From assembly GCF_028885415.1 (NCBI RefSeq), contig NZ_CP118527.1, positions 8,060,001-8,124,000 on the forward strand: 64,000 nt of DNA, in the 5' to 3' direction. Under the pieces are notes generated by a model. It ran no database searches. It was given only the letters and a program-made list of their open reading frames with translations, and had not been told where the DNA came from. Below are positions 26,907-35,464 of this stretch, in pieces. Made by a program: the position numbers and the translations under genes. The stretch's first letter is position 1, and each line of letters begins with the position of its first letter. Source of the stretch: Streptomyces coeruleorubidus. GTDB lineage: Bacteria > Actinomycetota > Actinomycetes > Streptomycetales > Streptomycetaceae.

Positions 26907-28586
26907 TCAGCGGTGCCAGCCGGACCAGGTTCCGTTGGCCGACCGGTCGTTGTGCCAACGGTTTCCGTCCGTACCCATCACCGAAATGCGCACCTGACGG
27001 CCCCTCTCGTCGGTGACTTCCACCCCAGAGGTGGCGACACCGCTCATCGACTTCCAGGGAGACCATGAGCCGTCCCGCCCGGACCAGCGGGTCAGGACAT
27101 CGCCCTCAGGGCCGATCACCCACACCTGCTCGGTACCGTTGGGGAACCGGTACGACTCCATGTCGAACTCGCACTGGTAGGCGCCTCCCAGTTCCTTGTG
27201 GGTGCACAGGTCCTTCGCTGCCCTGGGTGCGCTGCGAGTCCCAGGCGTGAAGGAGGACGTCGTCCTCAGGGGCTGGTCGTGCAGTTTGATCCAGAAGGCG
27301 TCGTCTTCGAGGATATGGTCGGTGGTCATCCAGGCTCCGAGCGTCCTTCCGTGGTTGCCGTTCTGGTCGCCGTCGGCCAGGCGAGCCGAGAACGACCAGG
27401 GCCTGGGATATGTTGCTTTGTTCGTGTTAACCAGCCGAGCATTCTCCCTGGTCTGGGCGAACGGATACTCGTCGCACTCCAGGTTCAGCCGCTTCTTCCT
27501 GCTGTAGCGCCACGCCTCGTAGCGCCTGCATTCCCTGTTCACGTCAGTTCGTGAACCGTTGGAGATACTACGGGTCTCCTTGGTTCGTTTGCCGTAGAAC
27601 CGGTGCAGGGGCTGTGTGGTGCCCACCTTGCCTGGGATCTTCTTGCCGTACAGGCGTGGGTAGGTCAACTGAGTACGGTCAACGGCAGTTTCGATGTGCT
27701 TCCGGATCTCCGGATATCCCTTTTCCCTGTCCTCCCCCGCGTCGTTGGACACCGGTGCCATGTGGAATATCGGATCGACCTGGTGGAAGATGCAGCCGCC
27801 CGGCCCTCTGCTGATGTACTTGGCCTGGTCGCAGCGGAACCCGAGCCTATGGCTTCCGGATGCCCACGTGTTGCCCTGGATCCGCGCCACCGACTGGTGG
27901 TAACTCACCACGTCGTCGTCGTGGTGAGGGTTCTTCTTGCCGGTCTCCGTCACCGTGCTCTTCGGTGAGCCGGACGCATCCAGCGTGAACACCCCTCCAT
28001 GACGGTAGAGCTTCCAGTCAGCCAGTGGATAGGCGTACACACCAGCGTTACTGCTGCACTTGGCCCCACCGAAGGATTCGCATTCCAGGAACAGGGTGAA
28101 AACGGCCTTCTTGGCGTTGTCCCAGTCCCCCCAAGGGTCGACTTCGTCCAGTTCCCACTCGAAACGGGTCTCACGGCCCCCTGTGTGCTGGCCGTGGCCC
28201 AGCAGCGTCAGCCGGAACGTGGCGCCGCCGTAGGCGGGTAAGCCCGGCTTCTCGCTCACGTCCATGCTGGCGCGCCATACCATGCACGACTCGAAGCGGT
28301 TACGGAACGCATAGCCCACGCCGAACTTCCCGGGAAGCTTGGCCTTGTCGCGGCACTCGCCGAACGAGTACGGGTCGTCCGCCATCGGATCGACCGCCGA
28401 CTCAGGCACCACTGAGACGAGGCGCTGGGCCTGAGCGTCGTGAACGGAGGCATAGGCTCCCTGCGGATCAGCGGCGGATGCCTGTGCGGGCAGCGACACC
28501 GGCATGCCGAGGGCAGCCGCGGCGAGCAGGGCGGTCACAGCCCGGTGCCACCGTCTCCGGCCGGGTCTGTCCAACGGATACTCCAT
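26907..28586 (-). CDS. Secreted NucA/NucB-domain nuclease-like protein with lectin-like C-terminus
   Basis: 559 residues from ATG 28586 (GAGGA 9 nt upstream). There is a Sec signal peptide with cleavage near 'QASAAD'. The middle region has paired Cys ('GECRDKAK', 'FRCDQAKYISRGPGGCIF') and 'KKIPGKVG', then the NucA/NucB deoxyribonuclease signature 'LECDEYPFAQTRENA' with the following 'DGDQNGNHGRTLGAWM' and 'DDAFWIKL'. The last 70 residues resemble W-rich lectin/propeller repeats ('DGNRWHNDRSANGTWSGWHR'). It is a paralogue of the 35465-37078 protein in the same island. It is probably an extracellular DNase acting on environmental or competitor DNA; activity is inferred. Confidence 0.75.
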   Translation of the reverse strand: MEYPLDRPGRRRWHRAVTALLAAAALGMPVSLPAQASAADPQGAYASVHDAQAQRLVSVVPESAVDPMADDPYSFGECRDKAKLPGKFGVGYAFRNRFESCMVWRASMDVSEKPGLPAYGGATFRLTLLGHGQHTGGRETRFEWELDEVDPWGDWDNAKKAVFTLFLECESFGGAKCSSNAGVYAYPLADWKLYRHGGVFTLDASGSPKSTVTETGKKNPHHDDDVVSYHQSVARIQGNTWASGSHRLGFRCDQAKYISRGPGGCIFHQVDPIFHMAPVSNDAGEDREKGYPEIRKHIETAVDRTQLTYPRLYGKKIPGKVGTTQPLHRFYGKRTKETRSISNGSRTDVNRECRRYEAWRYSRKKRLNLECDEYPFAQTRENARLVNTNKATYPRPWSFSARLADGDQNGNHGRTLGAWMTTDHILEDDAFWIKLHDQPLRTTSSFTPGTRSAPRAAKDLCTHKELGGAYQCEFDMESYRFPNGTEQVWVIGPEGDVLTRWSGRDGSWSPWKSMSGVATSGVEVTDERGRQVRISVMGTDGNRWHNDRSANGTWSGWHR

Positions 28587-28842
28587 GTGTGCAGTCCTCT
28601 CCCTCGTGCTGACTGAGCATCCGGCCCTTGGCCGGAATACGTACTGAGCGCGCGCCACCCATCAGGATGTGTCGCCCGCGTGGCCGGATTCGTGTCCGTT
28701 CATGCACAGTGCTTGTCGACGCCTGCACGGCGTGACGGTGCTTGTGCTCTTGTCCGGACCCCTACGAGAGCGTTCGCGTAAACGTCAGGCCACCGGGGCT
28801 GGTTGGCCCGGCGCCAGTACGCAAACCTGGTGTGGCGGCCGG

Positions 28843-29160
28843 TCAGCCGGTCCGGTAGCCGTCGTAGATGTAGCCGTATCCGCCGGAGTAGTACGCACGC
28901 CACCACTGGTTGCCGTACTTGTTGATGCATGAGCCGTTGATCCACTGCGGGCTGGAGAAGTAGGCGTAGACCTGGGAGCTGCCCAGGGGCTTGGCGTGCA
29001 TGGGGGTGTCCGGCTCGAAGTTCATGTACTGGCCCGCGATGGAGCTGCACGACCAGTCGGCCGCGGCGTCGGTGACGGCGCCCTGGGCCGGCGCTGTCAG
29101 GGCGCCAAGTGCCAGCGCTGCGCCAGCGGCAGCGGTTGCGAAGGTATGCCGAATGCGCAT
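28843..29160 (-). CDS. Small secreted protein of unknown function
   Basis: 105 residues from ATG 29160 with a strong GGAAGGAG site. There is a clear Sec signal peptide (MRIRHTFATAAAGAALALGA, cleavage near 'AQGAVT'). The mature part of about 75 residues has two cysteines (one in 'DWSCSSIAGQ', one in 'GSCINKYG') that could form a disulfide, and is rich in Tyr/Trp/Gly ('YYSGGYGYIYDGYR'), suggesting a small beta-rich, possibly SH3-like binding domain. It lies 256 bp upstream of the nuclease gene start on the same strand. No family was recognised. Confidence 0.7.
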   Translation of the reverse strand: MRIRHTFATAAAGAALALGALTAPAQGAVTDAAADWSCSSIAGQYMNFEPDTPMHAKPLGSSQVYAYFSSPQWINGSCINKYGNQWWRAYYSGGYGYIYDGYRTG

Positions 29161-29689
29161 GGTTCTCCTTCCACACGGTGGCTACGCCGGTCCCGCGCCG
29201 TACACGGTGATGGCCTTGAGACTGACGTGAGACTGCACATCGCAGCAGTCAGCCTCGGCCTGAATCAGGTCATGTGAGCGGCCGGCCTGGACAGCGCCGA
29301 GCTTGCTGGCATGGATGGTGCCCGGGCAACAGCATCGGGGTGTCCCGGACAGCCTGCTTCTGTCCGGCCTGGTCAGAGACTTGTCCGGATGGGTGTCCGG
29401 CCATGTGTCCCGTGGGCGATGGGCTCGGCTCGGGCGGTGCATCACGGCGGCGTCGGAGAGATCGCCACGGTAACCGGTCTCCAACAGGCCCTCGTCGCGC
29501 AGCTCACGCAGTACCTGAGACCGGTCGACGGCGTCGCGTACGACGGCGTGCCCACCGAGCGCCTGGAGAAGGCGTCGACGGTGTGGGAGATCCCTGGCCT
29601 CGCTGTTTCGGTTGGGGTGATGAGACGTCGCTGATCGTCAGCTGTCGGGTTGGGTGAGTGTTTTCGCTGCTCAGGTATGGCGGAGTCCC
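29161..29689. other. Non-coding or degenerate stretch between island genes
   Basis: No frame has a credible start and codon bias together. The frame around 29437-29630 ('VTGLQQALVAQLTQYLRPVD') has some coding character but no recognisable relatives and ends abruptly before the IS1380 tail. The stretch also contains five phased TGTCC repeats at 29341-29410. It is otherwise unassigned. Confidence 0.4.
29341..29411 (+). repeat. Five phased TGTCCGG-type direct repeats
   Basis: TGTCCCG (29341), TGTCCGG (29361), TGTCCGG (29382), TGTCCGG (29394) and TGTCCCG (29405) recur at steps of 20, 21, 12 and 11 nt, close to multiples of one helical turn. Such phasing is seen in protein-binding arrays and iterons. 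No replication gene is near, so the role is open. Confidence 0.35.
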
Positions 29690-29812
29690 AGCGTGGTGGC
29701 TGGGCTCCGAGGTCTTTCGGGTTGTGGGCGGGCAGGGGGCTGCCGGTCAGCCGGCGGGACGCGGCAGTGCGGCGAGGCGATGGAATGCCGTGGCGAGTTC
29801 GTGTCTCCAGGG
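29690..29812 (-). mobile_element. 3' tail of an IS1380-family element
   Basis: The minus strand encodes 'PWRHELATAFHRLAALPRPA', equivalent to the C-terminus of the copy A transposase ('PWRNELTSAFVRLTALPRPA'). It is cut at a CTAG where the first IS701-family element begins. It has the orientation and the exact piece missing from the IS1380 copy at 33340-34667, so the two are probably halves of one element. Confidence 0.6.
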
Positions 29813-29816
29813 CTAG

Positions 29817-31214
29817 TACTGCAACGGTGCTTGCGCTGATTGCTGACCAGTTTCAGGGACTGTGTCCGCGCCGTTTGTAGTGACTGACGCGGGCCTGACG
29901 TTGCCGTCTGCGTCGCCATGTCGACCAGTGCAGGATGTGGTCGATGGGTGCGGGCCGGCGGTCGGTGAGGCGGGCGATCAGGCGTCGGATCTCGGCGAGG
30001 CTGAGGTGGATGAGCTGGGAGGATCCGTTTCTGCTTTCTCCGCATCCAGCTGGCGGGCTCGCAGGACGGTCAGGCAGGCGTGGGCGGCCATGGCCAGGGT
30101 CATGTGGCGGTGCCAGCCGGGATAGCGGCGGACCTGGTAGTCGTCCAGGCCGCATTCCTGCTTCGCGCTCTGGAAGCATTCCTCCACGGCCCAGCGGCTG
30201 CCCGCGACGTGGATCAGCTCGTCCAGGGTCGTGTCGGCCGGACAGCAGGCGATGTAGTAGGAGATCTCGTCCGGGCGGCTGACGCTGCGGCGGGCGAGGA
30301 CCCAGTGGCGCGGTCAGGCCGGTGCCACGGCCTCACCTCGACCCGCGCCCAGTCATAGATTCGCCGGCCGTGGACGCCGTCGCCGCAGGACCGGCGTTTC
30401 CACTTCTGCCGGGGCAGGCCGGGAAAGAGGTCGTGGACGGGGTGATCGAGTGCCCATCGGGTGACGACGGTGTCGTGGCGGGTGGTGGCCATGACGTGGA
30501 AGACGTCCGCCTGCTCGAGCTCGTAGCGCCAGCCTTTGGAGAAGCCGTAGGCGGCGTCCGCAGTCACCCACCGAAAGGGCACCTTGTCGGCGATCGCGCG
30601 GCGGACCATCACCTTGGCCATGGCCACCTTCGTCTCGAAGGCGACCTCGTCGTCGATGCCGGCCCGGCGGCACCGTTCCCGGTCGTCCGTCCAGGACGTA
30701 GGCAGATACAGACGGCGGTCGATCAACGTGCGGCCACCAGGAGCCGCATAGGCGAGGAAGACGCCGATCTGGCAGTTCTCCGTCCGCCCGGCCGTGCCGG
30801 AATACTGCCGCTGCACCCCCGCCGACCGCACCCCCTTCTTCAGGAATCCGGTGTCGTCCACGATCAGGACGGCGTCCCGGTCACCCAGGTTGTCGACCAC
30901 ATACTGACGCACATCATCGAGGACCTCATCGGCATCCCACTCGATCCGGTTCAGCATCCGGTGCATACGGTCCGGGACTGCGTGCCCGGCCTCCTCCGCC
31001 AAGGTCCAGCCGTTCTTCCGCTGCAGCGGAGCGATCAGCCCCCGCATATAGGCCAGCGCCGACTCCCTCGGCTCCGACCGGTTGAACCGGTGCACGAACC
31101 GCCCATGCACAGCGCCCAGTTCACCCGCCCACAACCTGACATCAGCAAGGTCCCCACCCATAACCACACCAACGACTGAGCTGGCCAGCAGTCACGGCAA
31201 CCACCGTTGCAGTA
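29817..31214 (-). mobile_element. IS701-family insertion sequence (first of tandem pair)
   Basis: A 1398-bp element bounded by 34-bp inverted repeats starting TACTGCAACGGTG, with 5 mismatches. It is flanked by CTAG on both sides (29813-29816 and 31215-31218), matching the 4-bp YTAR target duplication of the IS701 family. The transposase inside is broken by frameshifts, so the element is inactive unless helped in trans. Confidence 0.85.
29853..31167 (-). pseudogene. IS701-family transposase with two frameshifts
   Basis: Reading from 31167 (or ATG 31161) gives the N-terminal part with 'VLIVDDTGFLKKG' (first Asp) and 'WVTADAAYG' (second Asp). Near 30318 the frame shifts. The third acidic residue and 'ECFQSAKQECGLDDYQVRRY' are in the next frame. 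A further shift near 30020 leads to 'LAEIRRLIARL' and the end '..HYKRRGHSP'. All three catalytic blocks survive but no full-length protein can be made. Confidence 0.8.
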
Positions 31215-31218
31215 CTAG

Positions 31219-31315
31219 TACTCCAGTTGCACTTCGCTATCTCTGCTGGTCAGAGGCATGTTCTCGAGTCTATTCGGCTGCCGTGGCGTCAGGTGCCGGA
31301 AGTTCGTAACCTCCA
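31219..31315 (+). repeat. Left 97-bp terminal inverted repeat
   Basis: It is identical to the reverse complement of 32646-32742 over the whole 97 bp; the match ends at a CCTCCA. The inner part contains TTCTCGAGTCTATTC. Confidence 0.85.
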
Positions 31316-31382
31316 TCGTGACGGCGACGGTAGTGGCAGCGTCGTGCGGTTGCCTGGTGGCGGCGCCGCCACCAGGACCAGC

Positions 31383-32630
31383 TCAGCGCGTGATCGGTTT
31401 TCCGCCGGTGTGTCGGTGGGGGACGGTGAACTGCCAGGAGCCGCCGGACTTCTGCCACGGTGAGGGGTGCAAGGGCACCGGAACCGTTTCTGCGACCCCC
31501 CTTGCCGTCGTTGCGGTGGCGGACATGGCCGCGAGGAAGGCGTGGGCCAGCATGGCGAGGGTGATGTGCCGGTACCAGCCCGGATAGCGTCGGACCTCGT
31601 ACTGGTCCAGGCCGCATTCGTTCTTCGCGCTCTGGAAGCACTCCTCGATCGCCCACCGGCTGCCGGCTATCCGGGCCAGCTCGGGAACCTCTGTGCCGGC
31701 GGGTGCGTAGGCGAGGTAGTAGGCGACCTCTTCCGGGCGGGCGAGGCTGCGGCGGGCCAGGACCCACCGGTCGTGCGTGGGCTGATCGCCGTCGAAGTCG
31801 TGGATGGCCGGCAGTTTCGCCGCGGCCCAGTCGTAGACGCGAGGCCCCTTCGCTCCGTCACCGCAGGAATGGCGTTCCCAGGCTTCATCCGGCGCTTGGG
31901 CGATGACGAAATCGATCCGGCCCAGCGCGGGGACGGGCTGGGACTTCGGGACGGCCAGGACGTAGCCGACGCCGGCTTCCTCCAGCATCCGCCGCAGCCG
32001 CCATTCCTGGCCATAGGCCGAGTCTGCAGTCACCCAGGCGATGGGCAGTGGCGAGGCCAGGGCTCGCTGGATCATAGCTTTGGCGAGGTCGCCCTTGGTC
32101 GCGAACTCGAGGTCGTCGGGTATCTTCGCCGCCTCGCAGCGGTCCCGGTCCGCCGTCCAGGACTTCGGCAGATACAACTCCCGGTCCACCAGCGCCCGTC
32201 CGCGCCGGGAAGCGTAGGCGGCGAAGACCCCGATCTGGCAGTTCTCCGTGCGGCCGGCAGTCCCCGAGTACTGCCGCTGGACGCCGGCTGAGACCGTGCC
32301 CTTCTTCAGAAAGCCGGTGTCATCGATGATCAGAACACCGCCCGGCTCCCCGAGTCTCTCGGCGACGTACTCCTGCAGGTCGTCACGCACCTCGTCATGA
32401 CTCCAGCGTGCACGGTTCAGCAGATTCTGCAGGCCCGCAGGGGTGCGGTGGCCTGCGTACTCAGCCAGCTGCCAGCTGTTCTTCCGGCCCACCGGGCCAA
32501 GCAGACCGTTCACATAGGCCCGCATCTGCCGCCTTAGGTCCACCCGCCCGAACCGGTGACCCACCCGAACAAGTACCTCTTCCAGTTCCGCCGACCAGAC
32601 GTCGGGCCGCACATCCTGCATGACAATCAC
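31383..32630 (-). CDS. IS701-family transposase (intact)
   Basis: 415 residues, full length for the family, starting at 32630 within 20 bp of the inner end of the terminal repeat. DDE residues are seen in 'VLIIDDTGFLKKG' (Asp), 'WVTADSAYGQ' (Asp) and 'AIEECFQSAKNECGLDQYEV' (Glu). The protein catalyses cut-and-paste transposition with a CTAG-type duplication. It could also mobilise the defective sister element if ends are recognised, but the two elements' terminal repeats differ beyond the first few bases. Confidence 0.9.
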   Translation of the reverse strand: MIVMQDVRPDVWSAELEEVLVRVGHRFGRVDLRRQMRAYVNGLLGPVGRKNSWQLAEYAGHRTPAGLQNLLNRARWSHDEVRDDLQEYVAERLGEPGGVLIIDDTGFLKKGTVSAGVQRQYSGTAGRTENCQIGVFAAYASRRGRALVDRELYLPKSWTADRDRCEAAKIPDDLEFATKGDLAKAMIQRALASPLPIAWVTADSAYGQEWRLRRMLEEAGVGYVLAVPKSQPVPALGRIDFVIAQAPDEAWERHSCGDGAKGPRVYDWAAAKLPAIHDFDGDQPTHDRWVLARRSLARPEEVAYYLAYAPAGTEVPELARIAGSRWAIEECFQSAKNECGLDQYEVRRYPGWYRHITLAMLAHAFLAAMSATATTARGVAETVPVPLHPSPWQKSGGSWQFTVPHRHTGGKPITR

Positions 32631-32645
32631 AACGGACCGCCGCGG

Positions 32646-32742
32646 TGGAGGTTACGAACTTCCGGCACCTGACGCCACGGCAGCCGAATAGACTCGAGAA
32701 CATGCCTCTGACCAGCAGAGATAGCGAAGTGCAACTGGAGTA
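32646..32742 (-). repeat. Right 97-bp terminal inverted repeat
   Basis: Perfect inverted partner of 31219-31315. It ends in GGAGTA, followed by the CTAG duplication. Confidence 0.85.
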
Positions 32743-32864
32743 CTAGGTGTGCTGTTCGGGGACGTTGGTGACAGGCGACACGCCCTGAGCGGTCCTTGAA
32801 CGAGGCGAGGGCCTCTGGTTTCGGTGTGGATTGCGACATCTACCCGACTGCCAGGAGGCCCTCG

Positions 32865-33335
32865 TTGTTCCACCGTAACGCCCCGCTGACGTCGACCGGC
32901 AGGCTGCGTCTGGCCCGGTGTGTCGTCGACGACGGCTGGCCCCTGCGCCGGGCCGCGGAACGTTTCCAGGTCAGCCACACCACCGCCGCCCGTTGGGCAG
33001 ACCGCTACCGCAGGCACGGGGCAGCAGGGATGCATGATCGCTCCAGCTGTCCGCACCACAGCCCGCGCAAGACGCCGGCCGCGGTCGAACGACAGGTCGT
33101 GCGGCTGCGGCGCGAGCACCGCATCGGACCGGTGCGGCTGGCCGCCCGCACCGGCATCGTCGCCTCCACTGCCCACAGGATCCTGCACCGTCACGGCCTG
33201 CCCGCGCTGGCGGCCACCGACCGGGCCACGGGCGAACCCGTGCGCCGCTACGAACGAGCCCGGCCGGGCGAACTGGTCCACATCGACGTCAAGAAGCTCG
33301 GCCGCATCCCCGACGGCGGCGGCCACAGGGCGCCG
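32865..33335 (+). pseudogene. IS481-family transposase, C-terminally truncated
   Basis: The gene starts at TTG 32865 with AGGAGG 6 nt upstream. It reads 'FHRNAPLTSTGRLRLARCVV' and 'AAERFQVSHTTAARWADRYR' (helix-turn-helix), then the beginning of the rve/DDE domain 'GELVHIDVKKLGRIPDGGGH'. The first catalytic Asp is present, but the frame breaks off at GGGHR near 33335 where IS1380 sequence begins, so the rest of the DDE domain is gone. The left end of the element probably lies just after the CTAG at 32743-32746. Confidence 0.75.
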
Positions 33336-33339
33336 ATAT

Positions 33340-34667
33340 CCGCAAGCGCAGACGCCGACCGCCGCGGGTGAGGCGTGCGGCGACGTGGAGCAGCCGGTAG
33401 CGGAGCTTCTTCGGCTCGGCAGACGCGAGTTCACCGTCCAGCAGCAGGACGCGCAAACGGGCCGGCAGGTCGATCGCCGCGAGGCTGAGTTCGAGCCAGG
33501 CAGCATTGACGTCGAAGTCGCGGGAGGGGAAGCGGCCGAAGCCGGTGGTCTTGCCGCACCGGATGTGGTCCTCGACGCGTGCATGGCCGCGGTGACGGAC
33601 CTCCAGGAACTGGGCGGAGCCACCACCGGGGGGAAGGGGTGTCGGTGAGGAACACCTGATGCCGCAGGCCCTCATCCTGATCGAACAGGGACAACTGGGC
33701 TCCGGGGTGCGGCCGCTCCCGGCGCACGATGATGCGGGTGCCGACCGGAATAGCCGTCCAGGTCGACCATGCCGGTCAGCTCGGCGACCTCGGCCCCGGC
33801 ACGCACCGTCCCGTCCTGGTCCAGGGCAGGATGCCAGAGACGGTCCGGCACGGCCCGGACAGTGCGTCGGACCGGCTCGGTGACGGCGTATCCGACCGGG
33901 AAGAAGGTACGGATTCCTCGTTTGCGCAGGTCGCGGACGTGAGCGGGGAAGGCTTTCGCGGATCCGGCGCCGTCGGTGCGGATGAGGGTGTCGGTGCCAT
34001 GGCGGTGGGCGTCGGGGATCTGCCCGAGCGCCTGGTCGAGCACCGTGATGTGGTCGCTCGCGGTGTTGGCGCCGGCATTCCCGGGCCGCAGCCGGCCAGA
34101 CAGTGCCTCGCCGGTGTTGGCGAGGAAGCACAGCAGCGGGTGGAACCCGAATCCGCCCTTGTAGGTGGGTGCGGCCTGCGCTTTCTCTGAGTGGCAGGCG
34201 ATCAGCGTGGTATCAAGGTCCAAGACCAGACCGGGCAGTAAGCGCCCCGCGGTGCGGACTGCGGGTATGCCCTCACCCTGTTCGGCGGTCTGCAGCCAGG
34301 CGACTTCCCGGGCCTGGGCGCGAGCAGAAGCCAGCGAGGCAAGGGCAGTCTCGTCGACGTCGGCGAGCAACCGCCAGGCCGTCGGTGTCGAGGCGATCGG
34401 GCCGAACAACCCTGCCTGGTCCCGCAGCACGGCCAGGTCCGCGATGGCCTCACCGCCGTCGGCGAGCATCACCGCCAGATCGGTGGCGATCCGGCCTGAG
34501 TCATGTCCGGTCCCGCGCGGCCGAAGCGGCCTGAGCGCGGCGGAGTACGCGGCGGTCAACCCGGTGGCATCGGCGAGATCCGCCAGCAGCCGTGCCCCGA
34601 CATGACCGACCACCCCCGAACCATCGGCGCTGACATGGATCTTGGGACGCAACCCGATACCCTGCAC
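33340..34667 (-). pseudogene. IS1380-family transposase with frameshifts and lost C-terminus (copy B)
   Basis: From GTG 34667 the first 300 or so residues are intact ('RPKIHVSADGSGVVGHVGAR', 'LPGLVLDLDTTLIACHSEKA', 'RTDGAGSAKAFPAHVRDL'). The frame shifts near 33745 after 'MVDLDGY', and again near 33640 after 'VFLTDTP'. The last portion ('DVNAAWLELSLAAIDLPARL' to 'LRLRISA') ends at the IS481 junction. The missing C-terminus is most likely the piece at 29690-29812. Confidence 0.78.
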
Positions 34668-34794
34668 GTAGAAAGTGCCCTCCGCCTGGACCGACAGAAC
34701 CCCTCAGCAGGGTTCATCGCCCCAGGTCAGGAAGGCACTTTCGCGTTTCCTCCGCAACAGCCGCCGTACCCAAGCGAAACGGCGAGGCTAACGT

Positions 34795-35385
34795 TCAATG
34801 GTCCCCACGGCTGACACCCGATAGCCAGACTCCTCCCAGATCGAGATCAGGAAGCTCCAGGCCTGTTGCCGCGTAGATGGCGCGGGGCGCGAGTTCGGAG
34901 TTCGGGAACGGCTTGTGGGTGATGTCCTCGAACGGGCCATCCACGGGGAAACCCGATTCGTTGAGAGCTTCTGCGAGCTGCTCGCCCATGGCTCCCCATC
35001 TTTCTCCGGTGAGCATGTCCAGACCGCACCACTCCCAGTTGTCATCGAAGCACAGCATCTTCAGCACGCCTCCGGTTTCCATGAAGGTCACCGCACGCCG
35101 GCCGGGGAGGTGCAGCTCTTCGAGGATGCGTCGTTCTGTGCAGATGAACCCGGTCAGGCCGAATGTCTCGACTACCAGTGTCCATGCTGGCGTGATGCGG
35201 CTGGCAAGAAGAAGGATGCCGTCGTCTTCGACGCCTTCGTCATCTGCTTCGCGGAGAGTGGTGAGAGGGTCAGCGATCTGCCGCACACTGCTGGCGCCTA
35301 TGACTCGGAGAGCGTCTTGGGGATCGAGCGGCGTGAAAGTGTAGGACCAGCCTCCGAAGTATGCGGTAAGCGTCTCTATGTCCAT
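34795..35385 (-). CDS. Acidic DUF6461-like protein, candidate immunity partner
   Basis: 196 residues from ATG 35385 (GGAG 8 nt upstream), cytosolic, strongly acidic (Asp+Glu roughly twice Lys+Arg). The pattern 'DPQDALRVIGASSVRQIADP' and 'WTLVVETFGLTGFICTERRI' followed by 'VLKMLCFDDNWEWCGLD' resembles DUF6461 proteins, which have no proven function. It lies 79 bp downstream of the SOS-box-preceded secreted nuclease gene on the same strand, the position of an immunity gene in bacteriocin loci. A hairpin at 35410-35438 separates them. The immunity role is inference. Confidence 0.7.
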   Translation of the reverse strand: MDIETLTAYFGGWSYTFTPLDPQDALRVIGASSVRQIADPLTTLREADDEGVEDDGILLLASRITPAWTLVVETFGLTGFICTERRILEELHLPGRRAVTFMETGGVLKMLCFDDNWEWCGLDMLTGERWGAMGEQLAEALNESGFPVDGPFEDITHKPFPNSELAPRAIYAATGLELPDLDLGGVWLSGVSRGDH

Positions 35386-35409
35386 GGTGAATGCTCCATT
35401 GACGGCAAG

Positions 35410-35438
35410 GGCGCCACCCCGGTGATCGAGGTGGCGCC
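35410..35438 (-). terminator. 9-bp stem hairpin between nuclease and DUF6461-like genes
   Basis: GGCGCCACC and GGTGGCGCC pair perfectly around an 11-nt loop, 27 bp past the nuclease stop. It may end nuclease transcription, or attenuate it so that the downstream gene is read separately. Confidence 0.5.
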
Positions 35439-35464
35439 GTGATTCTCGCAGCCGGGACCGACGA

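Larger units (their letters stand above)
31219..32742 (-). mobile_element. IS701-family insertion sequence with 97-bp perfect terminal repeats (second of pair)
   Basis: A 1524-bp element with CTAG at 31215-31218 on the left, shared with the preceding element, and CTAG at 32743-32746 on the right. Its ends start TACTCCAGTTGCAC and are identical in inverted orientation for 97 bp, far longer than the roughly 20-40 bp usual for this family. The transposase is intact, so this is the younger, potentially active copy. Confidence 0.85.
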
